From Symsagittifera roscoffensis (lineage: Eukaryota > Xenacoelomorpha > Acoela > Convolutidae): DNA of 60,000 nt. Position 1 is the stretch's first letter, and every line of letters starts with the position of its first letter. The notes below the pieces were generated by a model. That model ran no database searches. It was given only the letters and a program-made list of their open reading frames with translations, and had not been told where the DNA came from. The position numbers were made by a program, and so were the translations under genes. Positions 46,123-59,074 of the stretch are shown here, in pieces. The stretch covers positions 13,066,670 to 13,126,669 of the forward strand of contig NC_087062.1 in NCBI RefSeq assembly GCF_963678635.1, written 5' to 3'.

Positions 46123-48653
46123 TCAGGCCAAATCGTCTTCGTCAAAATCTTCCGGAGGTGGTCCAGCAGTGACTTCAGACTCTTCAAAACCCCCGCCAAC
46201 ATTTGACGCTTGATTAGTCGATGCTGGCAAAGTTCGTTTAATCTTCAAAAGTAAAGACGTTAACCATTCGTCCATACGTGAAACTTTGTCGTAATCTTTA
46301 ACATGCAGTGTGAATTCATCTGTGTTTTCGTTTTGCACATCCGAAATTAAACTCAGACATAATTTGTACTCTCTTGAATCTTTAAACGCAGGATGAATGT
46401 CTCCATACTTTTCCACACATTGCTGGGCTCTAACGTGATCTATTGCCAATGCACACAAGGTGGCTTTGAAAAAGTGGTCCTTGGCTCCGTATTTTAACAA
46501 TGAATTATCCACACATTTGGCTCCGATTTCCGAGAACAGTTCGATTGCCTTCTCAAATTGGTCCAGCTTGGCCGCAATGTGCGCCACTTTCAGGAAGCAT
46601 TTGTTAGCGGCTGACGTTGACTCCTCCCCTCTGTAGAACTCACCCGCTTGACTGTACATTTGTAGTGCTTTTTCAACATCAATGACCTTGAAAAATAAAA
46701 TTACAAATCAAAAAACGAAAATTTTGAAGAAAGTAACAAAACTTTTAAATGTAGCCATAATGTTTGCGCCTGATGCGTGAAAATGAGCGAATTACATTGC
46801 ATTATCGGAATGCTTTTGATATGAAACTTAAAAGTGTGGCGCTCCGGTAGTGATGGTGTCCAGAAATCATATGATTACTGGTTCAATTCCCACGTGCACT
46901 GCAATTTGCAAGGTGAGTTCTTGCAAGTAACTCGTAGTTTAATGAGTTTTGGTTATATGCGCTCTTGTTAATCTAGATAATTATTTTTCGAGTTAGGCCT
47001 CCGGGTTGTTTCTTGTTTGATTTAAAAAAAATTTAAGAAATATGACCTTGAATTTTTCAATTTTACACCCACCTTCATTCTTCCGACCACTTCACGCTGT
47101 AAGGGAACTAACTTCGCCTTGGGTTGTTTCTTCTTTCCGCTTTTAATTATCACAAGGAAAGTTCGCAGGGGTCAAGTGTGGCATATCTTATTAAACGAAC
47201 TTATTTACAAGAAATTTCCAATTTCTTTACTTAGAAGACGGTGATCGGAACATTCCGTGCTACTTGTACAGCAACCGGCTATCATTGTCTGATTTTTAAC
47301 ATATAGTATTCGATGTATTTGCCCAGCCAGATAGCTTTGTTTTAGAAAAAATAGGGAAACAAATTTTGGTTGGGGCAAAAACGAGAACTTTCAAATCTCT
47401 CGTGATAAAACGAATGACATCATGAGCTACCTTTGTCTCGTATATTTCCGCAGCAGTGGTAAGGTGTTTGGCTGCGATTGAGAACCTGCCCATGTCAACG
47501 TATATCTCCACAGCCCTCCTGTAACACTCGATGGCCTGTTCGTAATCTATCTTCAGATAACACAAAGCTGCGTCAACGTAATTAGTGGCCGCTTCGTGTC
47601 TGTGCTCGCCGTTCGATTTCAGTTTAGCGCTAGAGCAGAAAGCGTTGCCTGCCTTCTCCCATTTCTGGGCTACTTTGAAACAGTTGCCAGCCTTCACGTA
47701 GAACTCACAAGCTTGTTCTGGGCCGTCATTGCCGCCATTCATCCATTTGCTAAGAAATCCTAAAAAATGAAATGTTTTGTATACCATTTATGAAAAAAAA
47801 ACAAGAAACAAGAGTAATCGGTTGCTGTACAGAACAACATTCAAGAAAAAAAACATATACAATCTCAAATTTGTGTTCCTTTTTTACGTGGTGTGAGAAG
47901 AAGAACCAGACAAAACTGTACAATTAGTAAATCAGGCATCATATAGTAGTTGCATTCGAAAAATGAATATCAAAGTTTAAAACATAGCCAACTGACAGTT
48001 GGAAAAGAGTAATGAACGCAAGGAAACCGAAAAAGAATCTGACTTGATTTTTCAAAAATCTTCAACTTTTGAATTTCGAATAAAAAAATTAGATGGCCTG
48101 AAAGCTCTTTGAATTTGTAGAATACATTTTCAAATTACATTTTCTAATTTTATTAATTACATTTTCGATTACATTTTCAAATTATAAATAGAAAAATTTA
48201 TTGAACCCGTAGTTGCTGTTCACTACCGAAAGGGCTTAATATGTTATATTACTCGACCAATTCTGATGATATTTTATCGTACCTGACTTTACCTTTAAAA
48301 AACTAAAACAAACCCACAGAAAAATTTCCTCCCACTTTTAGAGGTCGGAACAACAAAAAATGTTTTGACGCAGCTGCGAAATGCAGCTTCGCACCACTTG
48401 CGATACATAACTTTTTGCCAGTGTTCACGCGGTAAAAAATTACTGTGTTTCATATTGTAGTATTTCAAAAGTGGGCAAAAACTCGAATAAGGCGAATGAA
48501 TAATCTAGTGAGCAAATCAAGAAGTTGCCTCGTAATGTAACACAAATTCCGTTTTTTTTAGCCAAAATACTTTATAATCTTACCTTTTCCGCGGTTGAGT
48601 TTTTTGGCCGCCTCCTCCAGGTGTCTGTCTCCGGCCGCATCTTGGTCGGCCAT
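46123..48653 (-). CDS. NAPA: Alpha-SNAP (NSF attachment protein), 3 exons
   Basis: Cytosolic adaptor that binds SNARE bundles and recruits NSF to take them apart after membrane fusion. Exons (minus): 48653-48584, 47759-47431, 46686-46123; GT-AG introns, phases closed, 320 aa against about 295 in vertebrates. Family signatures include EQACEFYVKAGNCFK, KWEKAGNAFC, DMGRFSIAAKHL, AEIYET, GEFYRGEESTSAANKC, LLKYGAKDHFFKATLC, PAFKDSREYKLC and KVSRMDEWLTSLLLKIKRT. These are the TPR-like helical hairpins and the conserved C-terminal NSF-activating segment. The extra length is a Gly/Pro/acidic insert (VGGGFEESEVTAGPPPEDF) before a terminal DEDDLA, which takes the place of the usual short EEDLR-like end. 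An AG acceptor lies 7 nt before the ATG. Intron 2 contains a tRNA-like SINE. Confidence 0.95.
46834..46899 (+). repeat. tRNA-like SINE head in the NAPA intron
   Basis: TGGCGCTCCGGTAGTGATGG (A-box-like) and GGTTCAATTCC (B box, 46880-46890) at tRNA-like spacing. The anticodon arm is replaced by a palindrome AATCATATGATT. The acceptor ends pair only weakly (GTG/CAC), so a functional tRNA is unlikely. Confidence 0.45.
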
Positions 48654-49849
48654 ATCAGATCTGAAATTAAACATTAAGTTCACTCATGACATCTGCCGAT
48701 TAAACACGGATCATCTCAAATAAGCTCTCTCATATACGCTAGAGTAATTGTCTTGCAGACCAGTCTTACAATAACTATATCAGCTTATTACTGAGAATAA
48801 GCAAAAAAAAGATAGGCAATGTTTTTGTTGAAAAGAATTCCTAAATTGGGAAGAAACAAGGTCTTGCCTAGGGTTGATTTTCATAATTGAGCTCAAGATA
48901 ACGAGTGCTGTATAATCTTGTTTTGATTTGGATTCTCATAAAAATGGGTTGTTATAGGAGTGAATAAAAAAATGGATTATTTGGAATAAGATGAGAAGAT
49001 TTTAAATCACCGTCTGATTACCTCCTGAAATTATCTACCCGATCAAGTTAAGATCCTCCACCCCAGCGTTCAATTTAAATAACATTTGCTAAGCGCAGCG
49101 TGTAAAATTCTCTATTCTGATTGGCTGAAAATACGAACTCAGAACCAAGTTAACATCATCCCCTTCACGGCGTTGGTGGGATAATGTTAACTTGTTCCTA
49201 TCTACCTCCTGATTTCTCACCATTGCACCAGCGCGCCTGTTACTTTTTCCTCAAACAAATTGAAAATACGCAACACAGAGTAATTGGCATCTTTAATAAG
49301 CATCCAAACATTAGAGAAATTTTAACCACACTAATTCAGCCGCAATATTAGTTGAGACTGACAATCTACGCTGACCTATATATCGAAGTTTAACAAAATC
49401 CCCAAAAATTGACCTATTCGCAGCTGAAGTTAATAACTTTTCCACACCCCACCTATTAAATTTTCATTATTAAGGGCAGCTATGCATTGAAAAAAATCGC
49501 TTAAGATTTCACAATTCACTCGGCTAAGCTAGGATGTGATGATCAGTTGCGAAATTCCGAACAGACAAATTTTTTCATTTTGTACTTTGTTTAAATCATA
49601 CAAGCAAAAGCCACTTTTTCAGGTAAAAAGGTGTTTGCAACATCAAAACTGCAGGCAAATTTTGTTTTCAGTCGACGAAAAGCTCTCAATAATACGATTT
49701 TTCACAACTAATTTTAATCAGAGCCGATATGATCATTTTTGCCGTCATTTGCGTTCTACCATAAAGTTTTGGTTGTTGTTGTGAAAACTGGTCAAAGGGC
49801 AGCACCTGTTGTTCCGAACAATGACAATGGGGATGAACTTAGTATTCGG

Positions 49850-50350
49850 GTGTTTGTTTTTTCCGCGCAAAATCAGGTACCACAAAAATCATCGAATGAA
49901 ACGAGTGTTAGATCATATTAAAGCCCTTTCAGTATTCTTAAAATGTTGTCTCAGTGTCGAGAAAAACCGGTTAGAAATTTTGAGTTTGTCAAAATTCGAG
50001 CAAGTAAAGCGACCGAGTAACTTCGTTATAAGCAAATTGCTCATTTAGTCTAAGCAAACTTGATTTTACTCAAGCAATCAAAACTAGTTTTGGAAGCTTC
50101 ATTCAGCGCTTCTATGCCAATAAGCGTTTTGTGAAAATCAAAAAAGTTGTCCAAAAATTTAGTAAAATAATGTTCGAAAATTTTAAGTTTTTTGCAATTC
50201 ATTTTTTGTTTCGACGCAATGGTTTTGTTCTCTCATCACACCATCCACAAAAAACGACACTAATTTAAAGAAAACAACCGTTCGTAGTTTTTTTAAATGT
50301 GGACCGAACTTTCTGTGCTACTTGCACAGCAACGGTCAACACTTGTGGTT
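49850..50350 (+). repeat. Dispersed repeat R1, copy 2
   Basis: Homologous to 37320-37755. The upstream part (CGCAAAATCAGGTACCACAAA near 49866) also matches GCAAAATCAGGTACCACAAA near 38082. The tail GTGCTACTTGCACAGCAAC recurs in related form at about 39408 and 47260. Confidence 0.65.
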
Positions 50351-51711
50351 TTTCGAATGGCGGTTTTTCATCCATTTAGACCAACTTGGGCTAAAAAGAA
50401 ATTTTGTAATAAACAAGTCATACGCAAATGAAGATACGTCTGCTTGAGTTGAAACTGAACGATATTTTACCTGTTGTTGACGTTTTTGATACAAAGTCGA
50501 AGCTACCTTGTCAGAAACCCTTTAAGCCAAAAAAAATCAACAGGATTCTGAAATCTGAAAAAGTTAGAGTCCACCTCACCCTCAAAACGCACGAACTTTA
50601 TTTGCTCTTCAAAGGAAACAATATGAGGCTACTAAGCCGATATAATGTAGGCCAAAACCTATTAAGCCTGAAAAAAAAACACAGCCAAGATAAGAAAAGA
50701 GTAATGAACGCAAGTAAACATTTAAAAAAAACAAGACTTTACTGAAAAAATCTCAACTTTCGAATTTCAAAGAAAAAAATAGATGCCCTTTAAGCTCTTT
50801 GAATTTCTAGAACAATTTTTGATTGGCGCTTTTCTGATAACATGACCCCAACTAGAGAAAACTGGATCAATAGGTAAAGTTTTTAATTCCGCTGGAAATC
50901 TAAAAATTAAATTTCACTTTCGAAACTAGAAATCGTTCTAGTTTTTTCGCGCCATTTCCACGTTCGTATTTGGAGAGTGCTATCTACCTCACTTTCAGCA
51001 GATGAGTTTCAATTGAACTCAAAAAGTGCATATAAACCTGAGTGCATTCAGAAATGTATCAAAATATATGAATGCACATCTGTAGTATTGGAGACCTTTC
51101 CTGAAAAAAAAATCAGCAAGACTTATATAAGATGCTTCACTACGTTCATTACTCTTAATAAAAATTTTAAAAAAGCCAAAAAAAACTTAAGACTGATGAG
51201 ACGTTATTAAGCCCCCCTTAACCTCAAAACACAGACACGCACACACGAAACTTTTCGCCAGTCGAAAGATGTAATATAAGGCCAATAAGCTAAAATAATA
51301 CAGGCCGAAACCAATCAAACCGTAAAAAAAAGGAAAAACAAAAAAGCCGAATTTTTTTTTGTTATCATGGAAAACTTCAACTATAACTCTATTAAGAGTT
51401 TTATCATTTTGTGCTATCCAGAGGTGCGCATTAAAAATATATGTTTGGATTGAAACGACTCGAAAAAAGATCACTAAGCCGATAACAAATAGGCCAAAAT
51501 TCTTTTGTGCAGAATAAAGTTTCAAAACGAAAAAAAAATACACGAAGTCAAGTTTTGTAAAAAGCATACAGAAGAAAGAGGTAAATCAAAACACTAAAAG
51601 CAACTATAATGTAAAAAACAATTCTACAATCTGGCAACTTAGCCGACAAAACATAAGCAGACATTAATAAGCCAACAATTTTTTACGGACTATTTCCAGT
51701 TTAAAAAAAAA

Positions 51712-51775
51712 CAGGTCCTGTCAGATTCGAAACCAGGACCTTTGGCGTCCCAGGCGTATTCTTCACCTCCAAAAC
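51712..51775 (-). repeat. tRNA-derived SINE head, copy 2
   Basis: Minus-strand A-box-like TGGAGGTGAAGAATACGC (51771-51754) and B-box-like GGTTTCGAATCT (51734-51723), followed by a long T run. It is more decayed than the copy at 39208-39278 but carries the same flanking motifs (TTAGCCGACAAA..AAGCAGAC and GCTAACCCGAAAAA), so both belong to one composite family. Confidence 0.55.
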
Positions 51776-52488
51776 TAAGTGTGCCGGATATACTTAGAAC
51801 ATTGAATGCTAAATATGGACCAAGATACCAATTGATTCTGTTAAACAAGTTGCTAACCCGAAAAATGTCTAGATTCCGATTTTATAACGCTTGCTAATAG
51901 CAAGCGTAAAAACATTTGCTGAGTTGGGGATAAATCACTGGATCTTCGTGTTCTCGGCGACGGCGCACACATCACTATATTAAAATGACTGTACAATCGC
52001 TCTGCAAAGAATCTATCCAAACTGCTCGTTTAAAACTTTGATAATAAAGGTTCAACGCCAATTAAAGCAAAAAACTAACAGCCAAAAATGAAACCCATAT
52101 AATTTTATGATAGCTGATAGAATGTTCAATGACTTTTCACATTAGAGCCCAGGGCGTCGATATATTGACTGGAATATAAAAATGTCCTTCAACGACTATT
52201 TTTTAGGGATTATTCACTGTCAGCACTATTACTTCGAGTTAGCTTCTGATTTATGCTAACTCATCTGTCAAGCTATTCAAATAATTTCGAGCAGCAATAT
52301 ATACTTCGCACCTAGTTCGTTTATAAATCTGTAATGTTCAAAATGAAATTTGCCGCTATTCGGTATCGAAAAAAAACACTCATTTTGGTTAACTAACTCA
52401 ACGGTTCGAAAAAAACCTGATTTTTAAATCTTATTCACACAACAATTGTTTTCGAAAACAATTAAACAATGAAGCCAAATAAGTCTTG

Positions 52489-55400
52489 TCATTTCTTGAA
52501 TTTTTTCTTCGTCACTTTGCCGCCTCCACCTCCGCCGCCTGAGGCCAGTTTGGTCTTCTTTTTCACCTTGAAGTTGCCAACTACTGCTTCACTGTCTCCC
52601 TCGTCGTCACTATTCTCTCCTCTCGCACCCCTACTCCCCTTGCCGCCCTTTTTCTCGTCCAGCTCTTTCATTTGTCGCTTGGCCATTACCTGAAAAAAGT
52701 CAATCGATCACAATAATAACACAAGTAATCGGTCTGTCTAAGCTCAGAACCTTCCGAAACGCAAACAAAACAAGATAAGCAAAATAAAAACAAAACTTTT
52801 TTTGATTCGATAAATTACATGTCATGGAGAAAATTTTCAAATTCATTTTTACTGTTCATACTGTTTTTTGATAGTTTTTCTTTTTAATTAAAAAAAATGA
52901 AGATCAGGTCGGCGGGCATCGAGGACCTAAAATTCGGACGCAGGATAGCATGTTTTAGTGTGTTTCAAAACAAACTAACAAACTAAAAAAAGGAGTGATA
53001 CTACAGATAGTACTGTCAAATCATCACAAATTTCACATTCGAGTGTACACTTGTAACGATACTAGACCAAGTTTCTACTAGTATCAGGCATGTGCGAATG
53101 TCAACACTATTCAGACCCGTTCCAAATCAACCCCAGGCAGAGACTAACCTGTGCTTCAGATACCCTCTCCATAAACTGCATGGCCGCCTGTTCGTCCACT
53201 CCAGGGTACAACTGCAGCTTCTGATGGATGACGTCATGTTCTAGCCGAAGGTACAGTTCCACGTCGTATTGTGTAACCACTGTTATCGCCTTACCCGCCC
53301 TGCCTGCTCGCGCAGTTCGACCCACGCGGTGGATGTAATCCTGGACACATGAACAAACAAGGGTTTGAATAGCTTAATTCAAGTTAAAAATGAAAATTTT
53401 AGTCTGACTTACCCATGAAAATCTCAGGAGCACGAAGTGCATAAACGCACTTAAGTAATTCTTTTCATTGTGATTTTTTCTGATCAGTTATGAAATCAGC
53501 AAAACCGAAGGACCAATATAACATCTTTGAACTAACACTCATTAAAAAAATTATGTAGCTTTTCACCAACATATATTTACCGTTTTCATACCATACGAGA
53601 GTTTATTTAATTAAATCAAAAATGGTAGCCAGAAAAACTGTAACGGGGGGACTGTTAGTTACATCCAAATTGACACCTTTGATTGTGAAGGAATGTCGAA
53701 ATTGATCACAACATCCACATGAGGAATGTCCAGACCACGTGATGCCACGTCAGTTGCCAACAAAATAGACCTGGATTTCGCTTTGAACTTATTCAGCGCC
53801 CCCAGTCTTTTACTCTGGTTCATTTGACCATGTAAAGGAATAGCTGTGAAGCCCAAATTACGTAACAATAACGCAACCCTCTGTGTATTAGCACAAGTGG
53901 CGCAAAATATAATGACTGATTGACCTTGAAGTTCGTTCACCAGGTAGACCAAATAACAATCTTTATACTTTGAAGGTATGAACAAATAGTACTGCAATAG
54001 TTTTTCAACTGTCTGATACTTTGAACTGACTTCGCATTTGATCGGATCTGTTAACGATGCCCGCTCTAGTTTTTGCACCTTTTTGGTCATCGTTGCTGAA
54101 AATAGATAAGTGGTTCGTTCTTTCGGACAAACTGCTAGGATCTTTTCTAATTCTTTTTCGAAGTCTGAGTTGAGGATTCTGTCTGCTTCATCCATGACCA
54201 GGTGTTTGATTGTCTTAAGTGAGAACCCTTTTGTGTTCTCTAGATGATCAACCAGCCGACCTAAAACATCAACGCCCAGCTTAACTTCTTTGTATATTTG
54301 GACGTCTCCCTAATTAGATGCTGAAGCTGGAGGTCCTTTTTTTGTTGTTTTTCTAATTTGTTATACTGATAAAAGGCAAAATGCGTAATTTCAAAAATTG
54401 GACTTTGCACAGAACCTTAGTTGCTCTCTACTAAGAGTGCAAATTGTTGAGATTTGGAATTTTCCCAAAGACTTTGTCTTTAACAAAAAATTAAGGAGTA
54501 GCCGCTTCTGCAGAAACAATTCGCGCAACCACTTCTTTCGATTGAAATTTTCATCTCAGATTTGATAGGGGAGTTTTTAAGAAAAATTTCTACAAAACGA
54601 TCAAAGTTCAAAAATTGGGCTTTCCGACATCGGCAGTTTTTTCTGCTAAAAGCAGGTCGTGGCCGGTAAAGTAGAGAAGATTCCCCAAAATCGGGTATCT
54701 CGAGAGAACACTTAACCTGAAAATTGGCACGGTAATTTTCGAGCAGAGTCAAAAAAACTCTTTTAGAAGGCCATAACTTTTTTCTGCTGTGTCGAATTAA
54801 AGTGATATCGAATTTGGCAGGATAGTTATCGAGAAAAAGTCCAAAAAACGGTAAACAAATCAGAAAGTTGACATTTCCGAGAATCATAATTTTTGTTTAT
54901 AGAAAAGTTTCAAAACACGGTAAGAAAAAATCAAAATTTTTACTTTTCAGAGGGCGTAGTCGCGTATGCAAAGGAGCTTCGCACAAACCGTTCTTTGGAT
55001 TGAACCCAAAGTCTCAAAAATGGTAAGGTATTTTTCGGAAAATTCATGAAATTTAAACGAAAACGCTCAAAAATATGACTTAGTTTTCGAGAAAAGTCAA
55101 AACATTCAAAAAACAATCAACTTCAAAGAATGCATAAATTTGCATTGAACTTAAAAAAACTCAGAGTCAAACCGCGAAAAATCAAAATTGAGAGAGATCA
55201 AATTTTACCACCACTTGTTGGAAAAGACCTTAACAAGTCTCATCACATATTCTTTTAACTGCATCATAAATGCGAGAAAAAATGTCTAGCTGCAAAACAT
55301 TTAATAGTTCAATGAAATGGGAAAAATTTGCGACTAGAATTTTTTCTCGCATTGATGCAGTTAGAATGATTAACATACCGGGAGTTGCGATGATGATATG

Positions 55401-55811
55401 AGGCCGTTTAGCCAACTGCAGACTCTGAGTCATCTGGTCTACACCTCCCACAATCACCACACTTTTCACTCCAAATGAGCTGCCCAAGGCTTCGAAATGC
55501 TCCGAGATCTGGAACGCCAACTCCCTCGTCGGAGTCAGAATCAGAGCAAACAACTTCTGACCTTTCTCCAACAGATCTTGCAAGATGGGAAGAGCGAAGG
55601 CTCCAGTTTTACCCGATCCAGTTTCAGCCAGACCGATGACATCTCGCCCCTGGATCGAATGGGGGATCGATTCTCGTTGGATTTTTGTCGGAACTGTCCA
55701 GCCAACCTCTTCGCAAACTTTACATATAGAGTCTTTGATTCCGAGTTGAGAAAAAGAGGTTACTTCATTTTCGACCCCACCATTCTCGTTTCTATCATCA
55801 GCTTCACTCAT
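52489..55811 (-). CDS. DDX47: DEAD-box RNA helicase DDX47 (Rrp3-type), 4 exons
   Basis: Nucleolar ATP-dependent RNA helicase needed for pre-rRNA processing and small-subunit assembly. Exons (minus): 55811-55379, 54260-53677, 53340-53149, 52689-52489; introns GT-AG, phases closed, 469 aa (vertebrate DDX47 about 455). Motifs in order: Q motif [14 protein letters not shown], motif [15 protein letters not shown], Ia [10 protein letters not shown] (VGGVD), Ib ATPGRL (split across introns 1 and 2), [43 protein letters not shown] and [13 protein letters not shown]. The C-terminus is a charged tail with a glycine run and KKKFKK, as expected for a nucleolar protein. All catalytic residues are intact. 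Intron 1 has a foldback hairpin close to its donor. A TTTTCAG acceptor-like site is 31 nt upstream of the ATG. Confidence 0.96.
55257..55362. repeat. Inverted repeat next to the DDX47 intron 1 donor
   Basis: AACTGCATCA(TAA)ATGCGAGAAAAAAT on the left pairs with ATTTTTTCTCGCATTGATGCAGTT on the right, with a loop of about 55 nt. The right arm ends about 16 nt from the intron's GTATGT donor. Confidence 0.75.
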
Positions 55812-55829
55812 TGCAATTGATGCTCAAAA

Positions 55830-58800
55830 GCTATCATAACATCTGAAAATTCGTATGCATTACAAATTACGAATTTTTTTCCTACAACAAAAAGCATCCT
55901 TCTGAGCAACACAAAAGACAGTTTTCTAAAAAACTAAATTCAATTTATCAAATTAAATTCAAAGCAGAGATGAAGACACTTTATGTACGATTTATTTTAG
56001 GACAAGAGAAGCCTCATAGTTTTCGGAAGACTTATTGGAAAAAGTAATTTCACGAAATTTTTTTGCGAGATCTCCCATAACTTTCTGTTAACCTGTTATA
56101 CTAACACCCAACTTTCCCATCACTATTTTGGCATTCATGAACTCACCTCAACTATGGTCTTAATTGCGTGACATTCGTAGCAGACAAATTAAAAAAATTG
56201 AGTGTCATTCGTGCAAGTCAAAGGTCTACAAAAATAGCCCGAGAAATGGGTTAACAAATTTTTCAACCAGCTTCGCATGTGCTCAAGCTTACCAAAATGT
56301 ATAAATTTTTTCGTTAGTGAGCTAGAACGATATTCGAAATTTGATAACTGGTATTTTCCGAATCACCTAGCGCACCTTGCATGCTGACAAACTTTCATGT
56401 AACAAAAAAGAATGGATTTGTGTTTAATATCTGGACTTTCAAAATTTCGCTTAAGACAAGACCTAGATTGGTCATTTCCATAATTCCAGACCCGCATGCC
56501 TGAATATTAGAAACTCCAGGCCAAAACGAGCGAATCTTGTATAAATTCAAGAAAAATAAAATGAATCAATGGCGGACAACCAGAAAGCTCAAATGATTCA
56601 GAAACGTCCAGTTTGAGGTAGAATTATGCCAGACTGCATGTATTGAAGGCGCTTCTTTTGTGTGTAGGTCTAAATTACGGGAAAACAGAGAAGTCTCCTC
56701 TTGAATAATTGTAGATTTCACTTGGTAATACTGGGACACTAATACTAGGTTTTCTACAATTCCAAAAGGGTCAGACTAAATCCCCCGATCAAGGGATTAC
56801 GCAAGTTCCCAATTGGTTCGGGCTCGTTTCCGCTCTCTTGCGTTTCTAGCTAGTTCAGCAAACGTGGGCACAATAATTAAATTCTTCAACTGCAAAGGAA
56901 ACAAAGGCAATTTAAAAAGCCCTTAACGAGCAAACTACTATTAACTAATTCTATGACGAAGCCCGCGTTTCGCTCAATTTACCCGCTTCGTTAAATCACT
57001 CGTCGGTCTTCACTGGACTCAATTCCAAACTTGCCAGCTGCGACAGCGCAATACGCTCACGCAATTAAATCAGTTCAAAGCTCGAACTCAATCAACTAAA
57101 CTAATTAAATTACAATTGTTCCCTCCGGAACTAGTCCGAAGGCAACTACCCGGAATCTAACCTCGGGTCGGACCATTTCAATATCTCGCTAAATCACTCA
57201 CTGAGACGCAGTCATTCAGCTGGTCATTTTTCCTCCAGCCATCTCAGATTCTGTTCTCTATAACTTTGAGAACGCACTATTCCAATCAATAGAAATTCCC
57301 GTTCTGCCTTAAGGTCGGCTGTTTGTTGATCTATATTATACTATTCTATTTGAGTTTTAGTTTGTAGTTAGAGTTAGAGTCAGTCCTCATATTTATTCTG
57401 GTACCCTTTGCGCAACGTCCTGGCCAAAATTTTCCCTAACAACAAAAATTTATAATGCCAAATGCAGCATAGGTATCTCAAATTAAGTTGTGCAAATCCC
57501 AACTCTAATTTCACCTCTAAGCCAGGTTATGTTTATTTAAACATCTTTCCAAGATTTTATTCATAATTATCCCGTTAACGTCTTGACCTGTCGAAGTTGG
57601 CAATAAGTTTTTCGTGGGTAGCTTATCTACTTCATGCATCTATCAATTCTATCTAAACTCTATTCTAATCCCGACCTTTTAGCTATCAGCGTAACGTAAC
57701 TTATTGAGCGTAGCGTAGCGTAACGCTTATTGAGGGTCAAATTGTGCCAAAAAGTAAAATCAAGGAAGCTAAAAAATATCCCATTCAAATTATTTTGACG
57801 ACCTACTTAACCTGCTACGCTTCTATTAGTGCCATTTTCCTCTGGGAATAGTTTTCTCTGTCTGATTGAGCTTCTATCAATAGCTCATTCGCCAAGCTAA
57901 ACTGCAATAAGTCATTCGGCAAGCAATGTTTGCCAAGTTCACTTTAATTAGTTCAGTACTTCAATTTTACAATGCAAAAGCTATATCACTTTAAGCTTCT
58001 GCTTTAGTTCCCAATAGATAAGTTTCCTCCCAGTTACAATTCAGATGACTGGTTCTAATTTCAAAGTGTTAGGGCAGGCAACAGCGCCACTTTCCGGTGT
58101 TAATTCCAAGTTTTTTAGCAATTTTGGGCATAAACGGCAGAAGGTCATTTAAAATTCACCCCGGCATCAATCTTTTGTATTTTTGTTCAGAATCCCATAG
58201 TACCATTCATATCCCATCAATACTTTCCAAGTTATCCTATTTCTAAAGTCCACTCTCACTTTTCCTGAAAAAGGCTATTAAAACTAAAAAGAGTAACCGG
58301 AGGGGTTTCAATCACTTGGGGCTTTTTTTCGTAGTTTGTGTCTAGTGTTTTTTAACGCCATGAAATCAAGATGCCCTCGCTCATTTCTTTGCGTAGATTG
58401 CCTATTTCTGGTCTAAGGGGTGTTTTTCAAGTGCTAATAACTTCCAGTCAAACCGCCAGCTTTGACTCAAATTATGAGAGATGATGTAATTCGTCACTAC
58501 CGATCATATCCCAAAGTTTTTGCTCCCTGCGTTCAGTGGGGGCCGAGAAACGACATCTGGAAGTCGAGGTGGGGGCTATTTAGTTAGGGCATAACACCGG
58601 AACAGAGATCAATGGAGTTTGAGGTTCCAAACCTAAGCTTTCTTCAACTGGGTCTAGAACATACCAAATTTTGGCCCCATTCCAAAAGCTAGTTCCAGGG
58701 TTGTAAATGTCAATTTGCAATTCCGCAAAGCGTTATCACTGATGCCAGGGGATCCTAGGGGTCCGGGTTTTCGCATACCAGGGTCAAATCACCTTTAGTA

Positions 58801-59070
58801 CCCATCCTATGCGTTGCAAAAAGATAGCTTCTTAAGTTTCCACTGGGGAGGGAGGTAGACTAAATCGGAACCGTCTTATAAATTTCGGAAGAGGAGGGAC
58901 AAATTCTTTCAAGATTCGAAAAATTTCAAGATTGGTCATTTGTTTGCTTTTCTACTAGTCGTATTGGTTAGTCAATACTCAGCTACATGTTACTTATTGC
59001 CCTCCACTATCGCGCACCCTTATGTCATTTTCATTAATATGGACTACAAAGCCTATAATTAAAGCTTTGA
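55830..59070. other. Intergenic region, no gene recognised
   Basis: From about 56.65 kb the sequence is less AT-rich than the genic region and may be part of another repeat or LTR element that continues past the window. No paired LTR, RT or integrase signature was found. The DDX47 promoter should lie near 55.85-56 kb, but no motif stands out. Confidence 0.4.
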
Positions 59071-59074
59071 TTAA

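Larger units (their letters stand above)
48660..52488. other. Intergenic region between DDX47 and NAPA, repeat-rich
   Basis: No gene recognised. It contains an inverted repeat (49147-49193), R1 copy 2 (49850-50350), a block at about 50695-50830 homologous to 48005-48140 in NAPA intron 1, CTAAGCCGATA/TAGGCCAAAA repeats (about 50632 and 51471), and a tRNA-like SINE head (51712-51775). The open frames 50428-50745 and 50977-51210 lie in these repeats and are not considered genes. Confidence 0.5.

Noticed and set aside
50428-50745. 105-codon lysine-rich plus-strand ORF
   Set aside because: Overlaps dispersed repeat DNA that also occurs near 48005-48140; low-complexity and without homology.
52469-52693. 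Proline/serine-rich plus-strand ORF
   Set aside because: Antisense of the Gly/Lys-rich DDX47 C-terminal exon.
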